From Prevotella sp. (lineage in GTDB: Bacteria; Bacteroidota; Bacteroidia; Bacteroidales; Bacteroidaceae): 37,297 nt of DNA. The stretch spans positions 1 to 37,297 of the forward strand of contig JAEETC010000018.1 of assembly GCA_016286585.1 (NCBI GenBank), given 5' to 3'. The position numbers were made by a program, and so were the translations under genes. The notes under the pieces are model-generated. The model had not been told where the DNA came from, did not search any database, and saw nothing but the letters and a program-made list of their open reading frames with translations. This document shows positions 7,842 to 13,411 of the stretch, piece by piece; within the stretch, counting starts at the first letter, position 1, and every line of letters begins with the position of its first letter.

Positions 7842-7915
7842 GTCGGCATAGCTCAGCTGGTTAGAGTATCACCTTGACATGGTGGGGGTCCTTGGTCCGA
7901 ATCCAAGTGTCGACA
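7842..7915 (+). tRNA. tRNA-Val(GAC), atypical
   Basis: A full cloverleaf can be drawn. The acceptor is GTCGGCA/TGTCGAC, the D stem GCTC/GAGT (one G-U), the anticodon stem TCACC/GGTGG with loop TTGACAT and anticodon GAC at 7876-7878, and the T stem CTTGG/CCAAG. The 3' CCA is not encoded. The T loop is TCCGAAT, with C where the nearly universal U55 should be. The 10-25 and 27-43 pairs are also G-U. A promoter and a terminator flank it, so it is probably transcribed, but it may be a divergent or decaying copy. Confidence 0.85.
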
Positions 7916-7920
7916 CAGCA

Positions 7921-7965
7921 GAATCATCCCCCGAGCCGTGATGGCCCGGGGGATTCTCTTTTTGT
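7921..7965 (+). terminator. terminator after tRNA-Val
   Basis: ATCCCCCGAGCC and GGCCCGGGGGAT form a strong GC-rich stem with one mismatch and a 5-nt loop. Outer GAATC/GATTC arms and a CTCTTTTTG tail complete it. It lies 5 nt after the tRNA. Confidence 0.9.
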
Positions 7966-8028
7966 GTGGAAACGGCTACCCGTTGCCCTGCTGGTCGGCA
8001 GCCGGAGCCAGCACATAGACATTTGGCT

Positions 8029-8391
8029 TTAGCAGCCTAGCATGGCGGCTGGTGTAATTCCAAGCGTAACGCATAGCATACGGGCGATTTTTAGCGTAGG
8101 CTCTGCACGACCGGAGATATAATCACTAATTCGTGACTGACTAACTCCAATCTCTTCTGCCAGTTGCTTCTGGCTCATGTTCTTTTCATCAAGCGACAGC
8201 TGAATGAGTTGAGCAACGGTTGGTTTGGCGATAGGATAGTGCTCTTTCTCATACTCTATCACCACGTCCGACATCATTGTCAGCTCGATGGCATTGCGAT
8301 CATTCGCAGGGGTGTTGTCATCTACCAATGGCAGCAGTTCCTCAATGCGTGCCAATGCAAACTCGTATTTCTCCTTTGTAATCTTACTCAT
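8029..8391 (-). CDS. higA: antitoxin, HigA-like XRE helix-turn-helix protein
   Basis: A 120-residue protein. The N-terminal half is acidic and helical (residues 1-50). The C-terminal half (about 58-115) is an XRE/Cro helix-turn-helix: VAQLIQLSLDEKNMSQKQLA then EEIGVSQSRISDYISGRAEP, with the recognition helix around SQSRISDYISG. It overlaps the upstream toxin gene by 8 nt, giving the toxin-first order typical of higBA. The antitoxin should bind and neutralise the toxin and repress the shared promoter. A short dyad at 8737-8752, over the -33 region, is a candidate operator. The gene symbol rests on gene order and domain type rather than on a close match to a studied HigA. Confidence 0.85.
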   Translation of the reverse strand: MSKITKEKYEFALARIEELLPLVDDNTPANDRNAIELTMMSDVVIEYEKEHYPIAKPTVAQLIQLSLDEKNMSQKQLAEEIGVSQSRISDYISGRAEPTLKIARMLCVTLGITPAAMLGC

Positions 8392-8707
8392 ATTCTTTCC
8401 TCCTTATTAAAATTGTTGCTGCATCTATCTTGTCATATTCGCTATGGGTTCCCACAAATCGGATGAATATATGCCCAATTGTGAACTTAACCACTACTAT
8501 CAAGCGATATTTATTTCCCTTGATGTTGAATACGTAATGCTGGTTACCAACGTAGTCTGTAGCGGGGAAATCAACCTTGATATCCGACAGGTTCTTCCAT
8601 TCTGCTTTTTCGGCTATGTCATACCAGCGTTGGAGAGCTGCCTGAGAGTCTCCATGCCCTTCCGAACTGTAGAATTCAACTAACCGTCTATGTGATACTA
8701 TTCTCAT
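8384..8707 (-). CDS. higB: toxin, HigB-like mRNA interferase
   Basis: A 107-residue protein of the RelE/HigB toxin class. It begins MRIVSHRRLVEFY, has a helical segment with ALQRWYDIAEKAEW, a central NLSDIKVDFPATDYVG, a beta strand pair YVFNIKGNKYRLIVVVKF, and IFIRFVGTHSEYDKID near the end, all typical of the HigB_toxin family that cuts mRNA at the ribosome. A longer frame starting at 8746 would add 13 residues, but the -7 promoter element at 8716-8723 lies inside that extension, so the ATG at 8707 is preferred. The predicted mRNA then has only 1-4 nt before the start codon. The antitoxin gene follows with an 8-nt overlap. Confidence 0.87.
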   Translation of the reverse strand: MRIVSHRRLVEFYSSEGHGDSQAALQRWYDIAEKAEWKNLSDIKVDFPATDYVGNQHYVFNIKGNKYRLIVVVKFTIGHIFIRFVGTHSEYDKIDAATILIRRKEYE

Positions 8708-8715
8708 TTCGGGGG

Positions 8716-8752
8716 CAAAGGTAAACAATAATTTTGAAATACGCAAGTATTT
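8716..8752 (-). promoter_or_regulatory. higBA promoter and candidate operator
   Basis: The minus strand has TACCTTTG at 8723-8716, a perfect -7 element. At the expected -33 position lies CTTG (8747-8744), inside the dyad AAATAC-GCAA-GTATTT (8737-8752). A dyad over the -33 element just upstream of a toxin-antitoxin pair is a likely binding site for the HigA-like protein. The first coding ATG is 9 nt from the -7 element. Confidence 0.65.
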
Positions 8753-8966
8753 GGGCGATTATTTTTGTTTTTCAAAACAATTCGCGGGTTGGCGAGTGCA
8801 AGCCCGAAAGAGGATGATTAAAAGAATGAAGAGGTGCCTCTGACCCCGTTGTGCCTCGAAAAATATTCGAGAAAACCAAACAAGTCCCCATGACTAAAGG
8901 AAAAATGATCAGTAGAACCGACCCCGTGATCCTAGCCGACCCCGTGATCCTAAATCGATAAATAGG
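8753..8966. repeat. non-coding gap with short GC-rich repeats after fimbrillin gene 1
   Basis: No gene is seen. CCGACCCCGTGATCCTA occurs twice in tandem (8918-8934, 8936-8952) and a looser copy, CTGACCCCGTTGTGCC, lies at 8840-8855. CTCGAA/TTCGAG at 8855-8871 forms a small hairpin. The words CCCATGACTAA and GATCAGnAGAACCGnCCCC are shared with the gap after the second fimbrillin gene (10783-10880), so both gaps carry versions of the same element. Confidence 0.6.
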
Positions 8967-10373
8967 TTAAAAAGCGAGGCAGGCACGGACTAGGAGGCCT
9001 TTGCCCTTATCGTAGTTGCTCCAATAGCCGCTGTAGGTGCCGATCTCCCACGCGCTGTCGGCATTGCACTCCGTAGACAACCAGTAGTTGGCGCTCTCCC
9101 GCAAGCCCAAATTACTAAGACCTGTAGCATTAATCATCTCCAGCCACTGATAGCCTGAAGCCAGGAACCATGAGGAACAGCCCGTAGGCGCTGCAGTACC
9201 GTTATTGGCTATCGCAGCCTGGAAGGCAGGATAAGTGTCGGAGTTGTGAGTCGCATTATACTGCAGGCCGCTCTCGCTGGCGAAACTACTGCTTTCTGTG
9301 TTATACGTGTGTACCTTAGTTTTCGAAGTACTCCACCTGCAAGCAGTACCACTATTCGCATCGCTCAGGGCGAGAGCCAAGCCATGGTTGTAAGGAGCGG
9401 CCTCGCCGTTGTTTCTGCCCACATAGACAATCTTGGCCACGGCGATTGCGCCTGCTGCAGTAGCAGCGGCTTCATCAGCATAGTTCTTGCCGTCATTACC
9501 GATAACTTGTCCCTTGGCGGGGTTCTCGATGAGGTTTGCGGCATCTACCATTGACACCGTGATATTAGTGTACAATTTGCTGGCAGCAAGTGTCGCTCCA
9601 GTTTTAGTCTTGAAATAAGTTTTTGAATCAGTAGTGGCTGCAAAGGCGATGTTGCCACTGCTGACAGGCTTCATCGCTACGTAGATTTCAGATAATGACG
9701 ACGGGGTTACTACATAGGTATTGGTACAGTCGCAGATAGTCAGCTTATTAACGGAGCTGGTGATGGGGCTAGTGCCATCTGTCAACGTAAACTTGCAGAT
9801 AGCCAGCGGATTCGTCAGAGTAGCTGACGCGGGCAGGTCAGTGCCTGACAGAGTGGCATCTTTGATAGCGAGGTCGTAATTGGCCAGGGTTTCCAGCGTA
9901 CCTTTCTGGCTACCCAAAATCCCAGAGTAATTGATGGTTACGTCGTCGATGGTAGCGGCTGCCGGATATGCCGGAGGAGTCGCGTCGAGGGCCTTTGCCA
10001 TCGAGGAGGGATAGATATAGCGGATTTTACCACCGCTTTTGGGATTGCTCAGCGTCACCGTGAAGGTGGCTTTCGTATTATCGCCTGTGGGTGTGAAGTC
10101 GGTGCTCACTGCCTTCTTAAGCTTGCCGTCTGCGCCCTCATAGAACACGGCTATCTGCTTACCAGATTCGAAGGTCTTCGCACCTGTAGTACCATCGATG
10201 GCACGGGTTCCGGCACCGCCGTCGAGGCTGACAGTGGCTGTCAGGGTTACTACGTTGTCTTTGTTCGCGGGCTGCTGTGGATTGTCAATGTTATCATCGC
10301 TTGAGCAACCAGTCATGATGGCACCCACTACCATGAGGGCAGCCATGCTCAGATATTTTTTCATTGTTTCCAT
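8967..10373 (-). CDS. fimbrillin-family lipoprotein with C-terminal Lcl/DUF1566-like domain
   Basis: A 468-residue lipoprotein. The signal peptide METMKKYLSMAALMVVGAIM ends at lipobox MTGC (Cys23), followed by SSDDNIDN, an acidic stretch like the surface-export signal of Bacteroidetes lipoproteins. Residues about 40-290 follow the fimbrillin/Mfa-like pattern: strand, GTRAIDG, FESGKQIAVFY, then IRYIYPSS and further beta strands. Residues about 295-468 differ: VIGNDGKNYADEAAA, KIVYVGRNN, LALALSD, WFLASGYQWLEMI, YWLSTE and a closing LLVRACLAF match the Lcl/DUF1566 type found at the ends of adhesins and lipoproteins. The protein is probably a surface fimbrial subunit or tip adhesin. It follows a 44-residue peptide gene by 25 nt under one promoter. 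The start at 10373 is preferred because the same spacing is seen in the sister module. Confidence 0.82.
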   Translation of the reverse strand: METMKKYLSMAALMVVGAIMTGCSSDDNIDNPQQPANKDNVVTLTATVSLDGGAGTRAIDGTTGAKTFESGKQIAVFYEGADGKLKKAVSTDFTPTGDNTKATFTVTLSNPKSGGKIRYIYPSSMAKALDATPPAYPAAATIDDVTINYSGILGSQKGTLETLANYDLAIKDATLSGTDLPASATLTNPLAICKFTLTDGTSPITSSVNKLTICDCTNTYVVTPSSLSEIYVAMKPVSSGNIAFAATTDSKTYFKTKTGATLAASKLYTNITVSMVDAANLIENPAKGQVIGNDGKNYADEAAATAAGAIAVAKIVYVGRNNGEAAPYNHGLALALSDANSGTACRWSTSKTKVHTYNTESSSFASESGLQYNATHNSDTYPAFQAAIANNGTAAPTGCSSWFLASGYQWLEMINATGLSNLGLRESANYWLSTECNADSAWEIGTYSGYWSNYDKGKGLLVRACLAF

Positions 10374-10398
10374 TGCTTACTTCGTTTTAGTGGGTTAA

Positions 10399-10533
10399 TT
10401 ACCAATTGTAATCGTTGTTATCAGGCGTGTATGGTTCAGTCCCACCACTACCAGCCAGCAGCTGCGGCTGTTGTTCCAACTCCTCGAAGACCTGCATCGA
10501 GGGCTTCTCATACTCTCGTTTCCTTGTTGTCAT
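10399..10533 (-). CDS. small peptide (44 aa), YEKPSM/LLxGS family
   Basis: A short gene read from ATG at 10533. The peptide begins MTTRKREYEKPSMQV, then has QPQLLAGSG, an acidic, Pro- and Asn-containing tail, and ends in DYNW. It is strikingly similar in plan to the 45-residue peptide at 11764-11901, which shares MTT, YEKPSM, LLxGS and the final Trp. Both lie 25-30 nt before a fimbrillin-type lipoprotein gene and after a canonical promoter. No function is known to me. Similar short KPxM...LLxGS peptides occur in other Prevotella genomes, as far as I recall. It could be a secreted or processed peptide (cleavage near LLAGS), a fimbrial accessory peptide, or a coupling leader. Confidence 0.75.
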   Translation of the reverse strand: MTTRKREYEKPSMQVFEELEQQPQLLAGSGGTEPYTPDNNDYNW

Positions 10534-10590
10534 TTGCTATGGTTTATTTTGATTAATTACTGTCCGAAAATGTCGCAAAGATTTCGGATG

Positions 10591-10621
10591 CAAAGATAAT
10601 ACATCCGCCGTTCATTTCAAA
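10591..10621 (-). promoter_or_regulatory. promoter of peptide-fimbrillin module 1
   Basis: On the minus strand TTTG (10621-10618) and TATCTTTG (10598-10591) are separated by exactly 19 nt. The same layout, with the same T-rich upstream stretch TTTAACTTTTCTT, precedes module 2, which shows that the modules are duplicates including their promoters. Confidence 0.85.
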
Positions 10622-10699
10622 AAAATTAAAATGAAGAAAAGTTAAAAGCAAACATAATCATTAGATAACACCTTATTAAGACAACGATCGGTTGAGATG

Positions 10700-10740
10700 A
10701 CAAAAACAAAGAAACGGAAGCCGCAATGACTTCCGTTTCT
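10700..10740 (-). terminator. terminator of fimbrillin module 2
   Basis: AGAAACGGAAG (10710-10720) and CTTCCGTTTCT (10730-10740) are a perfect 11-bp inverted repeat with a 9-nt loop. On the minus strand the stem is followed by TTGTTTTTG. It lies about 160 nt after the fimbrillin-2 stop codon. Confidence 0.75.
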
Positions 10741-10782
10741 CTATTCTCATCTTTGGGGAACTGGCACCCATACCCAGGTGCC
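10727..10782 (+). repeat. inverted-repeat copy A (56 bp)
   Basis: This stretch is the reverse complement of 12330-12384 except for about two changes. It includes TCTCTATTCTCATCTTTGG and the dyad GGCACCCATACCCAGGTGCC. The pair encloses the whole second peptide-fimbrillin module. Confidence 0.85.
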
Positions 10783-10897
10783 CATGACTAAGGGTCTGTG
10801 CCTCACAAAGGGTCAGACCGGACAGTCCCTTCTGTGACACGGGGCCTCTCTGACGGATCAGAGAACCGTCCCCTGATTCATAGATCACTTATGACCA
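10783..10897. repeat. GC-rich repeat cluster after fimbrillin gene 2
   Basis: No convincing gene. The stretch is rich in related short words (GGGTCAGACCGG, GTGACACGGGGCC, GATCAGAGAACCGTCCCC). It shares its first and last parts with the gap after fimbrillin gene 1. An open frame of 70 codons crosses it on the minus strand but reads through the repeats and the terminator, so it is not called. Confidence 0.55.
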
Positions 10898-11734
10898 TTA
10901 TAAATTTTTTAAATCATATGATCCCAAGTCATATATCTTTCCGGCCTCGAAGGTGACGCTGGTACTTTTCGTTTTACTTTTCTCTTTATTATCTTCATTA
11001 TATATGTGAAGATTGAAGCCTGTATAAGTGCCTGGGGCAATGGATACATATACGGTTTTTCCATTGACGCTAGTGCAAATGCCACTATAAATATTACTAG
11101 GATTACCCACAGTAACAGTTGTGCTTCCCGACGTCGGGGTCAGTGTACCTGTTGAAGTATCGAGGCTGAAAGTTCCTGCCAATGGTTCGTTGGCAGATAT
11201 CGTAAAACGAGCAAACGTATCTGCTTCGGGGAATGTGACTTTCAGAATGGCGCATGCGTTATGGAATGTAAGGGAGGAGCCTGTGGTGGTGGCATAGGCG
11301 ATGGGAGCCTTCGGGTCCCAGCCTGAAAATTCACTAAACGAATTCCAACCGCTGTTCCACTGGCTGGTGGGAATCACGACGCCCGAGATGACGTCGCCGC
11401 TGAGGGTCAGGCCTGCGGTGTAGGGATAGACGGCGTAGAACTTCGAGTCGTCCGTAGCCGTGCCGCTGAACGTGGCCGATGCGCCGCCCGCCGAGGTGGT
11501 GAACTTCGTGTTCGTGTTCTTGGCACTCAGGATGCTGATTTCATCGTTAGCGTCGAAGCTGACCTTCTTGGTGCTACCGTTCAGCGTGGCGCGGGTCTCT
11601 CTACCTTCATTGTATCCTGCAGTGAAGGTCATCTGTCGGGGAGCGTTCTTTGCGTCCTGAATATCGTTGTCGTCGTTCGAGCAACTGCTGAGTGCAAGCA
11701 TGCCTGCCACAGCCATAAAGATGTATTTCTTCAT
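10898..11734 (-). CDS. fimbrillin-family lipoprotein
   Basis: A 278-residue lipoprotein. The start ATG at 11734 gives MKKYIFMAVAGMLALSSC, a clear signal peptide with lipobox LSSC (Cys18) and then SNDDNDIQD, an acidic export-type stretch. The mature part begins with the fimbrillin/Mfa-like pattern: MTFTAGYNEGRETRATLNGS, KVSFDANDEISIL, a strand-rich middle with FYAVYPYTAGLTL, FHNACAILKVTF, GKTVYVSIAPGTYTGF, and a terminal FEAGKIYDLGSYDL. The GRETRA segment corresponds to the TR-type site near which such subunits are trimmed during pilus assembly. It lacks the Lcl-like domain of its neighbour and is therefore closer to a simple shaft or anchor subunit. Twelve more codons to 11770 are open but would overlap the peptide gene's stop region and spoil the signal peptide. 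Confidence 0.85.
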   Translation of the reverse strand: MKKYIFMAVAGMLALSSCSNDDNDIQDAKNAPRQMTFTAGYNEGRETRATLNGSTKKVSFDANDEISILSAKNTNTKFTTSAGGASATFSGTATDDSKFYAVYPYTAGLTLSGDVISGVVIPTSQWNSGWNSFSEFSGWDPKAPIAYATTTGSSLTFHNACAILKVTFPEADTFARFTISANEPLAGTFSLDTSTGTLTPTSGSTTVTVGNPSNIYSGICTSVNGKTVYVSIAPGTYTGFNLHIYNEDNKEKSKTKSTSVTFEAGKIYDLGSYDLKNL

Positions 11735-11763
11735 TGTCTTCTTTCGTTTTAAAGGGTTAATAC

Positions 11764-11901
11764 TTACCATGAGAAAGTGCCATCCTCATAGTCTTCAATA
11801 CTTGCGCTTTGTGTTACGGGACTACCAACCAGCAGGGCTGGCTTTTGTCTCAACGGGACTACCTTCATCGAAGGCTTCTCATACATTTTCTTTGTTGTCA
11901 T
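11764..11901 (-). CDS. small peptide (45 aa), YEKPSM/LLxGS family
   Basis: Read from ATG at 11901. It begins MTTKKMYEKPSMKVV, has PALLVGSPV in the middle, an acidic stretch IEDYEDG, and ends in Trp (FSW). It matches the peptide at 10399-10533 in the first 13 residues (MTT, then YEKPSM), in LLxGS, in its acidic tail and in the last residue. The gap to the fimbrillin ATG (29 nt) also matches that of module 1: both read TTAACCC then TAAAACGAA. A longer open frame to 12060 runs through the promoter and A-tracts and is rejected. There is no signal peptide, so export, if any, would rely on another route. Function unknown. Confidence 0.75.
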   Translation of the reverse strand: MTTKKMYEKPSMKVVPLRQKPALLVGSPVTQSASIEDYEDGTFSW

Positions 11902-11951
11902 AAGCAGAATATTTATTAAGTTAATAATGTTTTGGAAATTATTTCTGGCGA

Positions 11952-11982
11952 CAAAGATACAAAGATCCCCGTTAATTTCAAA
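11952..11982 (-). promoter_or_regulatory. promoter of peptide-fimbrillin module 2
   Basis: On the minus strand TTTG (11982-11979) and TATCTTTG (11959-11952) are separated by 19 nt, after a T-tract. This matches the module 1 promoter in spacing and in flanking words. Confidence 0.85.
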
Positions 11983-12021
11983 AAAAAAAAATAAAGAAAA
12001 GTTAAACGGGTGACCTTTTTT

Positions 12022-12238
12022 ATTTGGCGTGCCACGCGTGCCGCGTGCCATGCGTGCCATTTGGTATTTATTGAGGTGCGAGTTAGGGTGGGGGAGTTGC
12101 TTTCAATTTATATTATTATATATTATATTATAATATAATATATAATAATATAAATATAAACAATCAGTTTTTGCACTGAGGCAGAAAAGTGAAAACAGCA
12201 AATGGCACTCGTGGCACGCGGCACGCATGGCACGGCAA
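12022..12238. repeat. nested inverted repeat: GCGTGCC-rich arms around a 50-bp A+T palindrome
   Basis: The arms 12022-12062 and 12198-12238 are near reverse complements built of repeated GCGTGCC words. Between them, 12106-12155 is a perfect 50-bp palindrome made only of A and T, with no spacer. Both structures share the same centre (about 12130.5). No gene is seen. It could form a cruciform or a very long RNA hairpin, and may be a MITE-like or REP-like element. Confidence 0.85.
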
Positions 12239-12251
12239 TGAGGGTGTGTCT

Positions 12252-12293
12252 GGGCTAATGAAAGTCGGAGTGCGGGCTGATGAAAGTCGGAGT
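12252..12293. repeat. tandem 22-bp repeats with GAAAGTCGGAGT
   Basis: GGGCTAATGAAAGTCGGAGT (12252-12271) is followed, 22 nt on, by GGGCTGATGAAAGTCGGAGT (12274-12293). The word GAAAGTCGGAGTTTC at 12282-12296 recurs at 30757-30771, so this belongs to a dispersed intergenic repeat family. Confidence 0.75.
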
Positions 12294-12329
12294 TTCAAGG
12301 CAGGAAGATCTGGAATAGTCAGTGGGACT

Positions 12330-12384
12330 GGCACCTGGGTATGGGTGCCAGTTTCCAAAGATGAGAATAGAGAAACGGAAGTCA
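12330..12384 (-). repeat. inverted-repeat copy B (55 bp)
   Basis: Reverse-complement partner of 10727-10782, including the dyad GGCACCTGGGTATGGGTGCC. It lies downstream of the hydrolase gene. A further small hairpin, TCACGG/CCGTGA (12390-12415), lies between it and the hydrolase stop codon but has no T-tract. Confidence 0.85.
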
Positions 12385-12431
12385 GCAATCACGGGGGCAG
12401 AGGACCCTACCGTGACTCTCTATTTGTTTAA

Positions 12432-13268
12432 TCAGAAGCTCTCCAGCCAGCCCTTCAACTCGAAGATCATCTGATAGTGATAGGTGAAGCTCTCGCGATA
12501 GCCCCAGCCGTGGCCCCCTGAAGGATAGATATGGATGGAGGCAGGCACGTCGTGCTTGTACAGCTGCTCGTAGTAGCTGAATCCGTTGGCGGCAGGTACG
12601 GCCTTGTCATCGTCGGAGAGGGCAATGAAGGCGCGTGGCGTCGTGCGGTTCACCTGCAGGTCGTTGCTGTAGTCGGCCTCCAGGCGCTTCATCTCCTTCT
12701 TCGAGTGGTCCGTGCCCAGCAGGTTGTCGTGTGAGCCTTTATGGGTGAACGAGGGATCCATCGTGATGACAGGATAGAAGAGGATCTGGAAGTTGGGGGC
12801 CGCATCGCCTGTGGAGCGGGTGGCAATCGTCGAGGCCAGATGGCCGCCTGCCGAGAAGCCCATGATGCCTACCTTCGTGCGGTCTATGTGCCACTCTACG
12901 GCATTCCTGCGAACGGTCTTGATGGCCTGTTCGGCATCGGAGACGGGAATCATGGGATTGCCGTGGGGCATGCGGTATTTGACCACGATGAGGGCGATGC
13001 CCTGATTGTTGAAGAACGTGGCCCACTGATGCCCCTCGTGGTCCATCGCCAGATGGGTGTAGCCGCCTCCAGGACAGCAGACGACGGCCCTGCCTGTGGC
13101 CTTCTTGGCATCGGGCAGGTAGACGGTCATCTCGGCCTTGTCCTCTTTGTCCGTGCTGTTGTAGGTAGCCCCGTTAGGCCATAAGTCCATTTTCATTCCT
13201 TTCTGTGCATGCGTTGCCGTTGCCGATGTCAGTAGCAACAGGGTGGTGATTACTTTTAGAGCTTTCAT
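12432..13268 (-). CDS. secreted alpha/beta hydrolase, acetyl-esterase-like
   Basis: A 278-residue alpha/beta hydrolase. A signal peptide (residues 1-21, ending ATHA-QKG) sends it to the periplasm. CCPGGGY at 64-70 matches the HGGG-type oxyanion loop, GFSAGG at 137-142 holds the nucleophile Ser139, and LSDDDKAVP and GGHGWGY near the end supply the likely Asp and His. The length and order fit the small acetyl-xylan-esterase or BD-FAE-like enzymes of gut and rumen Bacteroidales, which remove acetyl groups from plant glycans. It diverges from a second esterase gene at 13412, so the two may be co-regulated for de-acetylation of the same glycan. The substrate cannot be fixed from sequence. Confidence 0.85.
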   Translation of the reverse strand: MKALKVITTLLLLTSATATHAQKGMKMDLWPNGATYNSTDKEDKAEMTVYLPDAKKATGRAVVCCPGGGYTHLAMDHEGHQWATFFNNQGIALIVVKYRMPHGNPMIPVSDAEQAIKTVRRNAVEWHIDRTKVGIMGFSAGGHLASTIATRSTGDAAPNFQILFYPVITMDPSFTHKGSHDNLLGTDHSKKEMKRLEADYSNDLQVNRTTPRAFIALSDDDKAVPAANGFSYYEQLYKHDVPASIHIYPSGGHGWGYRESFTYHYQMIFELKGWLESF

Positions 13269-13293
13269 GTTCCTTGTTTTGTATATTTGGCTG

Positions 13294-13301
13294 CAAAGAT
13301 A
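13294..13301 (-). promoter_or_regulatory. promoter of the hydrolase gene, -7 element
   Basis: The minus strand reads TATCTTTG, a perfect -7 element 26 nt before the start codon. No good TTTG is seen at -33. Confidence 0.6.
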
Positions 13302-13351
13302 CTAATTTTATCTGAGGTTTCATTAAACAATCGAAAAAGATGGTATATTTT

Positions 13352-13382
13352 TTTGTTTTCCTCCTTAAAATGATTAAATTTG
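13352..13382 (+). promoter_or_regulatory. promoter of the sialate O-acetylesterase gene
   Basis: TTTG (13352-13355) and TAAATTTG (13375-13382) are separated by 19 nt. The start codon follows 30 nt after. Confidence 0.75.
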
Positions 13383-13411
13383 CAGGCAGAAACTAAAGAC
13401 TGATAAAGATT

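Noticed and set aside
8918..8952. Possible CRISPR-like repeats
   Set aside because: Only two full 17-bp copies with a 1-nt spacer; no spacers of normal length and no cas genes.
10676..10888. Minus-strand open frame of 70 codons after fimbrillin gene 2
   Set aside because: It runs through a GC-rich repeat cluster, inverted-repeat copy A and the terminator hairpin; no homology to a protein family is apparent.
12189..12431. Plus-strand open frame of 80 codons
   Set aside because: It consists of the inverted-repeat arm, the tandem 22-bp repeats and copy B; the composition is that of repeats, not of a protein.
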